Below, piece by piece: positions 44,120 through 52,658 of a DNA stretch of 64,000 nucleotides. The translations under genes and the position numbers were made by a program. Location: the NCBI RefSeq assembly GCF_009208555.1, contig NZ_WFLI01000035.1, positions 1 to 64,000 of the forward strand, in the 5' to 3' direction. The notes below the pieces were generated by a model, which was not told the DNA's origin, did no database searches, and saw only the letters and a program-made list of their open reading frames with translations. Within the stretch, counting starts at the first letter, position 1; the number at the start of each line of letters is the position of its first letter. The stretch is from Janthinobacterium violaceinigrum. GTDB lineage: Bacteria > Pseudomonadota > Gammaproteobacteria > Burkholderiales > Burkholderiaceae_D.

Positions 44120-44868
44120 TGCAGGCAAGAATGCGGGTGGCCATCGTCGATGATGAACTGCTGGCGCGCAGCGTATTGCGCGAATACCTGGCGCGCCATG
44201 ACGATATCGATATCGTGGCCGAGTGCGCCAACGGCTTCGATGCCGTCAAGGCCATCGCGGAACTGGAGCCGGAACTGGTGTTTCTCGACATCCAGATGCC
44301 GCGCCTGGACGGCTTCGAGGTGGCCGAGCTGATCGGTGCGAAGACGCGCCTGATCTTTGTCACGGCCTACGACCAGTACGCCTTGAAAGCGTTCGAATGC
44401 CATGCGCTCGATTACCTGCTGAAACCTTTCAGCGAACAGCGCTTCGACCAGGCGCTGGCCCATGCGCGCGCGCAGCGCAGCACGCCCGCCGCCCAGGCTG
44501 CCGTGCAAACGGTGGCGCGCGAAGCGGCCACGCGCGCCGCGCCCCTGGACCGCGTGCTGATACGCGATGGCGCCAGGGTCCACGTGATCGCCAGTGCGCG
44601 CATCGACTACATCGAGGCGCAGGACGATTACATCAGCATCCGTTCCGAGGGCAAGTCCTACCTGAAAAGCCAGACCCTGGCGGAACTGGAAGCCCAGCTC
44701 GATCCCGCCAAATTCCTGCGCGTGCACCGGTCGTATCTGCTCAATATCGACGGCATCCGCCGCATCGAGGCAGCCACGAGGGACAGCCACGTGGCCATCT
44801 TGCGCGATGACACGCGCATACCCGTGAGCAAGGCGGGCTACCAGAAGCTGAAGTTACTGGTTGGCTAG
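44116..44868 (+). CDS. LytTR-family response regulator
   Basis: This is a 250-residue regulator. The receiver domain (about 5-125) has D12-D13, phospho-acceptor Asp58 in LVFLDIQMPRLDG, a TAYDQYALKAFE switch segment and Lys in DYLLKPFSEQRF. An Ala-rich linker leads to a LytTR DNA-binding domain (about 150-250) with IDYIEAQDDYISIRSEG and FLRVHRSYLLNI. It overlaps the kinase stop by 4 bases. Its last 15 bases overlap the end of the convergent helicase gene on the other strand. Targets are unknown; the operon's own LiaI/LiaF-like genes are candidates. Confidence 0.9.
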   Translation: MMQARMRVAIVDDELLARSVLREYLARHDDIDIVAECANGFDAVKAIAELEPELVFLDIQMPRLDGFEVAELIGAKTRLIFVTAYDQYALKAFECHALDYLLKPFSEQRFDQALAHARAQRSTPAAQAAVQTVAREAATRAAPLDRVLIRDGARVHVIASARIDYIEAQDDYISIRSEGKSYLKSQTLAELEAQLDPAKFLRVHRSYLLNIDGIRRIEAATRDSHVAILRDDTRIPVSKAGYQKLKLLVG

Positions 44869-47118
44869 CTGCACATCCCACCACGTGGGCAGTAGCTGGC
44901 GGATTTCTGGCCGGGAAAAACGGTCGTCGATCAGGTAGACGACGCCCTTGTCCGACTGCGTGCGGATGACCCGGCCGGCCGCTTGCACCACCTTTTGCAT
45001 GCCCGGATACAGATACGTGTAGTCGTAGCCGGCGCCGAAAAGCTCGCCCATGCGCTGGCGGATCTGCTCGTTGACGGGGTTGATCTGCGGCAAACCCAGG
45101 GTGGCGATGAAGGCGCCGATCAGGCGCGCGCCCGGCAAGTCGATGCCTTCGCCAAATGCGCCGCCAAGCACGGCAAAGCCGATGCCGCGCGTCTCCAGGC
45201 CGAAGCGCCCCAAAAAGTGCGCGCGGGCAGCATCGTCCATGCGGCGCGGCTGCTGCCAGATGGGCACGTCCGGGTAGTGCTGGGCAAACAAGTGGGCCGT
45301 CTTTTCCATGTAGTCGAAGCTGCTGAAGAAGGCCAGGTAGTTGCCCGGCGTTTCCGCGTATTGCTTTGCCATCAGCTGGGCGATGGGCAGCAGCGAGGCG
45401 GCGCGGTGCTGGTAGCGCGTGGAAATGCTGTCGGCCACGCGCACGGACAGCTGCTGCGCCTGGAAGGGCGATTCCACGTCGACCCAGGCCGTGTCGGCCG
45501 GCATGCCCAGGGTGTCGCTGTAGTAATTCCATGGACTCAAGGTGGCAGAAAACAGGGCCGTGCTGTGGCTGGCCGCGAAGCGCTCCTTGAGAAACGGTGC
45601 CGGCACGATGTTGCGGATGCAGACGGTGGAACCGGTGTCGGTTTTGCTGACGTCGAACAGCGAGTGTGGGCCAAAGCTTTCCGCCAGGCGGTTGATCAGC
45701 AGCACGTCGAAATAAAAGCGCTGCAAGTCCTCGTCCAGCGCGGCAGCGTGTTCGGCCATGTAGTCGCCGATGGCCGTGACCACGCCTTGCAGCGCGCCAA
45801 AGAATTTGTCGGGCAGGGCCGCATGCACGTGGTAGTCGCCATCCTGCTCTTTTAACAGCGCCGTCCACTGGCGCGAGAGGCGGTCCAGCGGTTTTTTCAA
45901 TCCTTCGGGCGCGAACTTGCGCAGCATTTTCAGGTCGATCTGCGCCAGTTCGGCGCTATACATGCTGCGCGCGCGCGACACCATATTGTGTGCTTCGTCC
46001 ACCAGCACGTTGACTTTCCAGTCGTGGGCCAGGGTCATGCCGTACAGCATGGCGCTGAGGTCGAAATAATAATTGTAGTCGCCGATGACGACATCGCTCC
46101 AGCGCGCCAGTTCCATGCCCAGGTAATACGGGCAAATGCTCTGCTGCAAGGCGATGGCGCGCACGGCTTCCTTGTCCAGGATCAAGCCGCTGGCCAGCGC
46201 CACCTCGCGCGCCAGCGGCAGGCGGTCGTAAAAACCCTTGGCCAGCGGGCACGATTCGCCGTGACAGGCTTTGTCCGGATGCTCGCAGGCGCTGGTCTTG
46301 GCGCTCAGTTCCAGCACGCGCAGGGGCAGCAGGGGCGCGCTCTCCTTGAGGATGGCGCAGGCGTCGAGCGCCATCTGCCGTCCCGGCACCTTGGCTGCCA
46401 GGAAAAACAGCTTATCGAGGCCATGCGCGGCCGTGGCTTTCAACATGGGAAACAGGCTGCCCACCGTCTTGCCGATGCCGGTCGGCGCCTGCGCCAGCAA
46501 GCCGCAGCCGCGGCTGCTGGCCTTGTACATGGCTTCGGCCAGCTGGCGCTGGCCCGGGCGGAAGTCCGCATGGGGAAACGCCATGCTGGTGAGCTGTGCG
46601 TCGCGGCCGGCCCGGTGCGCCAGTTCCTGCTCGGCGCAGTCGAGGAACAGCGCGCAATGCTGTTCGAAGAACAGGCGCAGGGCCTCGGCCGTGCATTCCT
46701 CATGCATGACCGTTTCCTTCTGGCTGGCAATGTCGAAATACACGAGCGCCACGCGCAGCATGGGCAGGTTCAGCTGCTGGCACAGCAAGTGGCCATAGAT
46801 GCGCGCCTGCGCCCAGTGCAGCTGGCGGTGGTTGGCGGGCATGGCGTCGAGCTCGCCCCGATACGTCTTGATTTCTTCCAGCTGGCGCCGCGCCGGGTCG
46901 TAGCCATCGGCGCGGCCCCGCACGTGCAAAGGCCCGAAGTCGCCGGACAGGCTGATTTCGCGCTGGTAACCGTCGTCGCGCCGGCTGGTGACGGTGGCGT
47001 GGCCCACCATGCCTTCCTGCGCCGTGGGGGACGGTGTGAAACGCAAGTCCAGGTCGCCCACCTTGGCCGTGAATTCGCACAGGGCGCGCACGGCAATCGT
47101 GTACGTGTTGCGGCTCAT
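44854..47118 (-). CDS. XPD/DinG-type helicase with N-terminal PD-(D/E)XK nuclease
   Basis: This 754-residue protein begins at the ATG ending at 47118, overlapping the FAN1 stop by 4 bases. Residues 35-160 form a Cas4/RecB-like nuclease: D71 in GRADGYD, E82-x-K84 in EIKTY and the QxxxY motif Q104-Y108. The helicase follows, with Walker A APTGIGKT at 211-218 and DEAH in VLVDEAHNM. Four Cys suited to an Fe-S cluster lie in SACEHPDKACHGESCPLAK and SICPYYLG. The last motif is VVQAAGRVIRTQSDKG. It is probably a partner of FAN1 in crosslink or structured-DNA repair. Confidence 0.87.
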   Translation of the reverse strand: MSRNTYTIAVRALCEFTAKVGDLDLRFTPSPTAQEGMVGHATVTSRRDDGYQREISLSGDFGPLHVRGRADGYDPARRQLEEIKTYRGELDAMPANHRQLHWAQARIYGHLLCQQLNLPMLRVALVYFDIASQKETVMHEECTAEALRLFFEQHCALFLDCAEQELAHRAGRDAQLTSMAFPHADFRPGQRQLAEAMYKASSRGCGLLAQAPTGIGKTVGSLFPMLKATAAHGLDKLFFLAAKVPGRQMALDACAILKESAPLLPLRVLELSAKTSACEHPDKACHGESCPLAKGFYDRLPLAREVALASGLILDKEAVRAIALQQSICPYYLGMELARWSDVVIGDYNYYFDLSAMLYGMTLAHDWKVNVLVDEAHNMVSRARSMYSAELAQIDLKMLRKFAPEGLKKPLDRLSRQWTALLKEQDGDYHVHAALPDKFFGALQGVVTAIGDYMAEHAAALDEDLQRFYFDVLLINRLAESFGPHSLFDVSKTDTGSTVCIRNIVPAPFLKERFAASHSTALFSATLSPWNYYSDTLGMPADTAWVDVESPFQAQQLSVRVADSISTRYQHRAASLLPIAQLMAKQYAETPGNYLAFFSSFDYMEKTAHLFAQHYPDVPIWQQPRRMDDAARAHFLGRFGLETRGIGFAVLGGAFGEGIDLPGARLIGAFIATLGLPQINPVNEQIRQRMGELFGAGYDYTYLYPGMQKVVQAAGRVIRTQSDKGVVYLIDDRFSRPEIRQLLPTWWDVQLANQ

Positions 47119-48767
47119 GCTGCCGCCTGCCATTGCAGGTAGCACACGCTGACGGGCATGGCGTGCTCGGCGCAATAGGCGATCCAGCGCAGCTGATTGT
47201 CCTGCAATCGGTCGCCGGGGCCCTTGACTTCGATCATGCGGTAGCGCCGTTCTTCCGGCCAGAACTGGATTAAATCGGGCAAGCCGCTGCGGTTGCTTTT
47301 GATATCGAGCAAGATCCGTTCGAACGCCTTCTTCAGATGAAAAGCGGGGATGCAGGCCAGCGCCAGGTCCAGCAAGCCGTCGTCCAGCACGTCCCAGCTG
47401 ACGAAGGGCGAGACGATGCCGTGCTTGGCGGCAAGTGTGGCGCGGATGGCGGCGTGGTAGCTGCCGTCGTCCAGCTGCGCCAGGCAAGCGGCAAAGTCCG
47501 TGCTGCGGCGCTGGCAGAAATCGGCGCTGTGCAAGTCGGCCGGGCCACGGTGAAACGGGTGGAAGAAGGCGCCCGGCATGGCCTTGAAGATGGCGGGCCA
47601 GCACAGCAGGCCGAACAGCGAATTGATCAGGGTGTTTTCCACGTAATACACGGGCGCGTCGTCCTGCATCAGGTGTTGCTGCACCACTCCTTCCACGTAG
47701 CACGCAGCGTCTGGATACGGCAGATGCAGGTCGATGCGGTCGATGGCGGCGGGCACGGCGGCCGCCAGTTTTGCGTGGCCCAGCTTGCGCCGCAGCCGGG
47801 GCGCCATGCGCAGCAGCAATTGCTGTTCCGCCTCGCTTTCCGGCGCGGCCAGCGCGATCGTCAGGCGTTCGTAGGCCGCTTGCGGCTGCTCGTCTTTTTC
47901 CAGCACGCGGATGGCGCGGCCCCGGGCGCCCGGATAGCGGCAATCGGCATAGGCGCGGTAGGCGGCGGGCCAGTCCTGGGTCTTTTCCAAGTGCTGGCCG
48001 ATCTGGAAACGCAGCTTGTCGCGCCGGCTGGCCAGCCAGGTATTGTCCTGCGACAAGGGCAGCGCCGCCAGTGCCTGCAGCACTTCGTCCGCGGGCGCGC
48101 TGTCGTTGTAGCGTTCGCGGCACTGGTGCAGCACTTCATAGTGCTCGATATCCTGGCGCGTGCGAAAGCCCCGCGACTTCGGCGAGAATTCCACTTTTTC
48201 GTATTGATACACGCCCAGGTCGGACAGCACGAATTCCGACCAGTCCTGGTGATAGTTGCCAAAATAAATCAGGCGTAGCCGGTCGCACAGCGGTTGCAGG
48301 CCGATGCGGTACAGCACGTCGCCACAAGCCGGATGCCAGGCGGAAAACGGCTTGCTGTCCCCATGCTGCTCGCGCAAGGCGTCCAGCTGCTCGGCCTTGC
48401 GCGCCGCCTTCAGGGGCGCGGCGAGCTGAAAGGCCTGGGCGATTTCCGCTTTCAGCAGTTGTTCGAACAGTTCATCGAGCGAAATGGCGGGATCGGCTTC
48501 CACCCATTCCAGGGCCAGCAAGGGCAGGGCGGCCGCGCGCGTGTCGCCGATTTCCTCGTAATTGAGCTTGCTGGCGCGAAACAGGCAGCCCTTGCGCATG
48601 ACGAGGCGCACGAACAGGGCGCGCGAGGGCAGCGGCAGTGCGCCGAAGTCGGCGATGAACTGCGTTTCTTCAACGCTCAGCAGGTCGGCGTAACGGGCGG
48701 CTATCCAGCTCAGCACATCCTGGAAATTGTCCAGATAGTACAGGGGATTTTCCAGGACTCTCAGCAT
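47115..48767 (-). CDS. Bacterial FAN1-type structure-specific nuclease (VRR-NUC)
   Basis: This 550-residue protein is about the size of the characterised Pseudomonas aeruginosa FAN1. A SAP-like or helical N-terminal half shows YYLDNFQDVL and ALFVRLVMRKGCLFR. The C-terminal VRR-NUC domain keeps the catalytic set D498 (GLPDL), E513-x-K515 (IEVKGPGD) and the LQDNQLRW block. FAN1 enzymes cut 5' flaps and help unhook interstrand crosslinks. The gene overlaps the downstream helicase by 4 bases. No strong ribosome site is visible before its ATG. It lies 92 bases downstream of the SUKH gene on the same strand. Confidence 0.88.
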   Translation of the reverse strand: MLRVLENPLYYLDNFQDVLSWIAARYADLLSVEETQFIADFGALPLPSRALFVRLVMRKGCLFRASKLNYEEIGDTRAAALPLLALEWVEADPAISLDELFEQLLKAEIAQAFQLAAPLKAARKAEQLDALREQHGDSKPFSAWHPACGDVLYRIGLQPLCDRLRLIYFGNYHQDWSEFVLSDLGVYQYEKVEFSPKSRGFRTRQDIEHYEVLHQCRERYNDSAPADEVLQALAALPLSQDNTWLASRRDKLRFQIGQHLEKTQDWPAAYRAYADCRYPGARGRAIRVLEKDEQPQAAYERLTIALAAPESEAEQQLLLRMAPRLRRKLGHAKLAAAVPAAIDRIDLHLPYPDAACYVEGVVQQHLMQDDAPVYYVENTLINSLFGLLCWPAIFKAMPGAFFHPFHRGPADLHSADFCQRRSTDFAACLAQLDDGSYHAAIRATLAAKHGIVSPFVSWDVLDDGLLDLALACIPAFHLKKAFERILLDIKSNRSGLPDLIQFWPEERRYRMIEVKGPGDRLQDNQLRWIAYCAEHAMPVSVCYLQWQAAA

Positions 48768-48859
48768 GGGGGGAATGGGGCAAGATGCAAGGTGATCGGT
48801 TTTACTGTGTTTATATACAGTTTAAACCTTCATCCGCCGCTTGCCCAGCGATTTTATGC

Positions 48860-49564
48860 TCAGCTGGCCGTGCTGTAGGCAAAACAGCTGTCGAACTTCT
48901 CGTAGGGAATGAGTTTGTCGCGCAGGCTGGCCCGTTCCATATCGGTCAGCAAGCCCCGGTGCGCTTCCTTGCGTCCCTTCGGCAGCGCCACTTCGTAGTC
49001 GATGATGTCGCGCGACAGCAGCGTTTGCAGGATCTGCGCCTGCTCCGGCGTCAGGTAGCGCGCATGCGTGAGCATGGTCTTTTCCAGCTGCTCGCGGAAT
49101 TCCCCGTCGCTGACGTCGTTGTAGGTATCCTGGTCCGCCATGCTGTTCAACAGCATGTGAAAGATGAAGTCCTGCAGGTTTTTCGCCAGGTACTGGGCTT
49201 CATCCTCGTCGTGCCACAGCAGCACGATGGGCATCTCGCCCTCTTGCTGGCCGGACGCGAAAAAGCAGTAGTGGTCGCCCGCGCCCGTTTGCGCGAACGG
49301 GATGAACTGGAAACGGGGAGAGATGCGCCGGTAATCGTCCTCGTCGAGCAAGCTTGCCGCTTCTTCGGCCACGGATTTGATATTGAGCAATTCGAAATCG
49401 TCTGCGTGCAGCAGCAGGGTGGGACGATCCTGTAGTGTAGGAAACACCAGCTTGTACCAGTCGGGTCCGTATTCGCCCACGTCGAGCATGCCGTCGCGGT
49501 CCAGCTGCCGGTACAGCGGCGGATAGGTGAAGCCGTGTTCGTGTTCAATTTCTGACAGTGTCAT
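48860..49564 (-). CDS. SMI1/KNR4 (SUKH)-like protein
   Basis: This 234-residue acidic protein starts at the ATG ending at 49564 (MTLSEIEHEHGF). Its opening, IEHEHGFTYPPLYRQLDRDGML, matches the SUKH start, where a small helix and an E-x-x-x-G-x-x-x-P pattern occur. FIPFAQTGAGDHYCFFA and LLWHDEDEAQYLAKNLQDFI are also typical of the fold. Many SUKH proteins are immunity factors for polymorphic toxins, but no toxin gene is seen beside it, and others are housekeeping proteins. It is upstream of FAN1 on the same strand, possibly in one transcript. Confidence 0.72.
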   Translation of the reverse strand: MTLSEIEHEHGFTYPPLYRQLDRDGMLDVGEYGPDWYKLVFPTLQDRPTLLLHADDFELLNIKSVAEEAASLLDEDDYRRISPRFQFIPFAQTGAGDHYCFFASGQQEGEMPIVLLWHDEDEAQYLAKNLQDFIFHMLLNSMADQDTYNDVSDGEFREQLEKTMLTHARYLTPEQAQILQTLLSRDIIDYEVALPKGRKEAHRGLLTDMERASLRDKLIPYEKFDSCFAYSTAS

Positions 49565-49650
49565 GTTTGCCCTGTTAGCCGTGATTCGTGGCGCCATGAT
49601 AGCCGAGGCGATGGCGCGCACGCTTCACCGTGGCAACGTTCGCCCTAATT

Positions 49651-49666
49651 AATAAACTTTTTAGTT
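49651..49666. promoter_or_regulatory. Palindromic operator candidate before the MFS gene
   Basis: TAAACT-TTTT-AGTTTA is a perfect 6-base inverted repeat in an AT-rich stretch, 54 bases before the MFS start and in the divergent region shared with the SUKH gene. Its likely reader is the HTH regulator encoded directly after the MFS gene. That link is inference. Confidence 0.45.
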
Positions 49667-49719
49667 TACTTATGTGGCCTGGCCACGTATTCTTGCCGGA
49701 CCATCTCCATCGAGCCCGC

Positions 49720-50937
49720 ATGAAAAATATCATCCTGATTTCTGCCGCCTGCCTGCTGGCGCTGCTGTCGACCATCGGCGCCTCCCTGCCATACCCGATC
49801 CTGCCGCCCCTGTTTGCGGCCGAGGCGCCGAATGCCTTCAACAATTTCCTGGGCTTGCCGTCGAAACTGCTGTTCGGCCTGGCGCTGACCATCAACCCGC
49901 TGGGCTTGCTGATCGGCTCGGCCGTGCTGGGCCCCTTGTCGGACCGCTACGGCCGCCGCCCCTTGCTGATGCGCACGGCCGTGGGCGCCGCCATCGGCCA
50001 TGCGATCACGGCCTGGGCGCTGGTGATCCAATCCTATCCGCTGTTCATCGTTGCCCGTTTCATCACGGGTTTGCTGGAGGGAAACGGCGCCGTGGCGCGC
50101 GCCATGCTGGCCGATCAGCTGACGGGACCATTGCGCCTGCGCGCCATGTCCTGGCTGAATGGCGCGTTTTACCTGGGCTGGCTGGTGGGTCCCATCCTGG
50201 CGGGCGCGACCTTGGGCTGGGGCGTGACGGTGCCGTTCTGGATTGCCGCCGCCGCCCTGATGCTGGTGGCCGTGCTGGTAGCCGTGGGCTTGCCGCGCGA
50301 AACGCCGTCCCTGCTGACGACGTCGTGGTGGCAGGTGGCGCGCGACCGCCATTCGCTGAACCTGCTGCGCCATGACGAGCTGCGCACCCTGTTCATCGTG
50401 CAACTGGCGCTCACGTGCGGCGTGGCCAGCTTCTACGAATTCTATCCGCTGTGGCTGGTCGAGACGGCCAATTACCATGCACAGGAGATTGCCTGGGTGA
50501 ACGTGGGCCTGTGCGGCACGATGACGGTCACTTCGCTGCTGGCGGGCGGTCCCAGCCGCCATGCGCCACTGCTGCGGGCCAGCTGGTATGCGTGCGGCGT
50601 GGCACTGGCCGTGGGGATCCTGGCGCTGGGCAATATCTGGGTGGGCATCGCCGCCATCGTGCTGTTCGGCATTCCGAATGCCCTGTACAACACGGTGATC
50701 CAGGGCTGGTGCGCCGAGCGCTTCAGCGCGCACGGGCAGGGCGCCGTGATGGGCTTGCTGGCCACCACGTTTTGCATCGCCAACATCGTCGTCGCCTTGA
50801 GCGGCTCCGTGCTGACCCTGATCGACACGCGGCTGATCCTCGTCGCGGGTGCCTTCTCCGCCGCCTGGGCCGCCTGGCGCATGGTGGCCTGGCGCCGCCA
50901 GCTGGACGGCGCCGTCGACGCAAAGGCCGTGGCATGA
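49720..50937 (+). CDS. Major facilitator superfamily transporter
   Basis: This 405-residue, 12-helix transporter starts at MKNIILISAACLLALL (ATG 49720). The MFS motif A appears between helices 2 and 3 as GPLSDRYGRRPLLM, and ARFITGLLEGNGAVARAM marks helix 4. The cytoplasmic centre (about 195-225) is short. The frame is open 90 bases upstream, but that would run into the operator region. Its stop overlaps the regulator gene by 4 bases (ATGA), so the two form an operon. The substrate is unknown; the regulator suggests export or import linked to redox or metal stress. Confidence 0.85.
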   Translation: MKNIILISAACLLALLSTIGASLPYPILPPLFAAEAPNAFNNFLGLPSKLLFGLALTINPLGLLIGSAVLGPLSDRYGRRPLLMRTAVGAAIGHAITAWALVIQSYPLFIVARFITGLLEGNGAVARAMLADQLTGPLRLRAMSWLNGAFYLGWLVGPILAGATLGWGVTVPFWIAAAALMLVAVLVAVGLPRETPSLLTTSWWQVARDRHSLNLLRHDELRTLFIVQLALTCGVASFYEFYPLWLVETANYHAQEIAWVNVGLCGTMTVTSLLAGGPSRHAPLLRASWYACGVALAVGILALGNIWVGIAAIVLFGIPNALYNTVIQGWCAERFSAHGQGAVMGLLATTFCIANIVVALSGSVLTLIDTRLILVAGAFSAAWAAWRMVAWRRQLDGAVDAKAVA

Positions 50938-51569
50938 GCCGCAGCATGAACACGTCGGAACAGACCCTGTTCCTGCTGAAGATGCGGGGGCCCCAGACGG
51001 CGCAGCAACTGGCGACCCTGCTCGATATCACTTCCATGGGCGCGCGGCGCCAGCTGGAAGCGGCGCAGGACAGGGGCCTGGTGGCTTTCGAGGACGTGGC
51101 CGACAAGGTGGGACGTCCGTCGCGGCGCTGGGCATTGACGCGGGAAGGCCACGCGCGCTATCCCGACCGCCATGCGGACCTGACCCTGGAATTGATTGCG
51201 CAAGTGAAAACCCTGTTCGGCGATGCGGGCCTGGAGAAACTGATCGGCGCGCGCGAGCGCAGCAGCGAGCTGGCCTATGGCCAGCTGGTCGACCCGCAGC
51301 TTGACCTGGCGCAAAGAGTGGACGGCCTGGCGCGGGCGCGCGACGGCGAGGGTTACATGGCCCATGCGGAGCCGCAGGACGATGGCAGTGTCTTATTGGT
51401 GGAAAACCATTGTCCCATCTGCGCAGCGGCCACGGCATGCCAGAATTTCTGCCGCTCGGAGCTGGCCATCTTTCAGCGGGTACTGGGGGACGATTGCAAG
51501 GTCGAGCGCAGCGAATATCTGCTGGAGGGGGGCAGGCGCTGCGTGTACCGGATCGTGCCGGTGGGGTGA
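50934..51569 (+). CDS. HTH transcriptional regulator with C-terminal four-cysteine (Fe-S type) site
   Basis: This 211-residue protein has an N-terminal winged helix (about 8-75), LKMRGPQTAQQLATLLDITSM, with a wing rich in Arg (KVGRPSRRW). The C-terminal part carries Cys160, Cys163, Cys169 and Cys173 (HCPICAAATACQNFC), followed by SELAIFQRVLG and a GRRCVYRI end. This layout matches SufR-type regulators that hold an iron-sulfur cluster. It overlaps the MFS gene and probably controls it. Start at 50934 is set by the ATGA overlap; a second ATG at 50946 is possible. Confidence 0.8.
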   Translation: MSRSMNTSEQTLFLLKMRGPQTAQQLATLLDITSMGARRQLEAAQDRGLVAFEDVADKVGRPSRRWALTREGHARYPDRHADLTLELIAQVKTLFGDAGLEKLIGARERSSELAYGQLVDPQLDLAQRVDGLARARDGEGYMAHAEPQDDGSVLLVENHCPICAAATACQNFCRSELAIFQRVLGDDCKVERSEYLLEGGRRCVYRIVPVG

Positions 51570-51594
51570 GGGCCAAACTTGTCGACCCCAAGGT

Positions 51595-51693
51595 TGTAGG
51601 TCGGGTTAGCGCTGCGCGCGTAACCCGACATCACCATTGGCGCCAACAACGCGTCGGATTACGCGCGGCGTTGCCGCGCTAATCCGACCTACA
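51595..51693. repeat. Two-unit REP (BIME-like) extragenic element
   Basis: The ends TGTAGGTCGGGTTA (51595-51608) and TAATCCGACCTACA (51680-51693) are inverted copies with one mismatch. Each half is itself palindromic: GTCGGGTTAGCG...CGTAACCCGAC at 51599-51628 and GTCGGATTACGCG...CGCTAATCCGAC at 51653-51688. This is the standard form of a pair of REP units mobilised by RAYT transposases. It lies between convergent genes, a usual place. Confidence 0.85.
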
Positions 51694-51697
51694 TCGC

Positions 51698-52309
51698 TTA
51701 CTTTTTAGCCGCCTTGGGCTTGGCGGCAGGCGCTGCCTTTTCAGCCGCGGCGGTGGCGCCGCTCGTCGCCTTTTCCGTTGCCTGCGCCACTTGCGCGCTG
51801 GCTTTGGCGATCTGCTCTTCCACGGTTTTCACTGCCTGTTTCGTGGCCTTGGTCACTTGCTCGTAGCCGAGGAAGGCGTTGTCGATGGCGGCCTTGACGA
51901 TGGCCACGGCATTTTCCGAACCTGGCGGCACGTTTTTCGTGACGTCGTAGATCAGGGCGCTCAGATTGCTTTTCGCTTCCGCCACATGGGCTTCCGCGGC
52001 CGTGGTGAATTCCGTATGGATTTCCTTGATGATGTCGTCGAGTTGCTGTTTATACGCTTTCGCGCCGGCCACGCCCGGCTGCAGCTGGGCAGCGGCGGCG
52101 GCCATGGCGGCCTTCGGATCCTTGGCCTGGCTGATTTCCTTGCCGGCGGCCAGGCTGTCCTCGATGCCGGACTTGGCGGTGGCCATGTTCAGCGCCAGCA
52201 CCTGCTCCACGCCTTGCACGGCCTTGGAGGTGAGGGTGTTGAAGGTCATCAGCTGGAATTCAAACAAGGCCTTGGTGGCCGATGCAAATTGTTCGGGATT
52301 CGTAAACAT
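51698..52309 (-). CDS. phaP: Phasin (polyhydroxyalkanoate granule protein)
   Basis: This 203-residue member of the phasin_2 family coats PHA storage granules. Hallmarks are the N-terminal FTNPEQFASATKALFEFQL, long amphipathic helices without Cys, and a C-terminal Ala/Lys/Pro tail ending in PAAKPKAAKK that resembles PhaF-like DNA-binding tails. A GAGGAGA ribosome site precedes the ATG. It is monocistronic, next to a REP element. It indicates that the organism makes PHB-type polymers, as is common in this family. Confidence 0.9.
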   Translation of the reverse strand: MFTNPEQFASATKALFEFQLMTFNTLTSKAVQGVEQVLALNMATAKSGIEDSLAAGKEISQAKDPKAAMAAAAAQLQPGVAGAKAYKQQLDDIIKEIHTEFTTAAEAHVAEAKSNLSALIYDVTKNVPPGSENAVAIVKAAIDNAFLGYEQVTKATKQAVKTVEEQIAKASAQVAQATEKATSGATAAAEKAAPAAKPKAAKK

Positions 52310-52416
52310 GTGGTCTCCTCGGTTTGAATAGATACGTTCTTATCGTTCCATACTCTTTCGACGCCGCAATGCCATCGCTTGATCTCAAGCCGGTGCCCCG
52401 TGTGGTCATGGCCCCA

Positions 52417-52611
52417 TTATTTAACAAGCGCAGGTTTTTCGCAACGGCTATCTTTATACGGGCCCGAGGCCAGTTCCCAGCCGAATCCCAGCGTGGATTG
52501 GGCGCACGACAGGGTGCCGTCAACCTTGCTGCGCCATTTGTACCAGGGGGCCGGTCCGGCCGAGGCGCAAGCGCAAATGGCCAGCAGGGCCGTGGCGATC
52601 AGGTATTTCAT
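52417..52611 (-). CDS. Small secreted protein
   Basis: This 64-residue open frame starts at the ATG ending at 52611, with GGAG before it. A signal peptide covers about residues 1-18 (MKYLIATALLAICACASA). The mature part is about 45 residues with two Cys (SCAQ and SRCEKP) and several Trp/Tyr (WYKWRSK, FGWELASGPY). The Cys pair could form a disulfide. The signal sequence may alternatively be read as a lipobox. No known family was recognised. It lies between phaP and the kinase gene on the same strand. Confidence 0.65.
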   Translation of the reverse strand: MKYLIATALLAICACASAGPAPWYKWRSKVDGTLSCAQSTLGFGWELASGPYKDSRCEKPALVK

Positions 52612-52658
52612 AGGTGCTCCGAAAGAAAAGCCTGCCGGCATTGTAGCGCGCCTGCCGC

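Noticed and set aside
48860..49564. A toxin-antitoxin or polymorphic toxin system around the SUKH gene
   Set aside because: No toxin, secretion or repeat-cassette gene flanks it; neighbours are DNA-repair genes and an MFS transporter.
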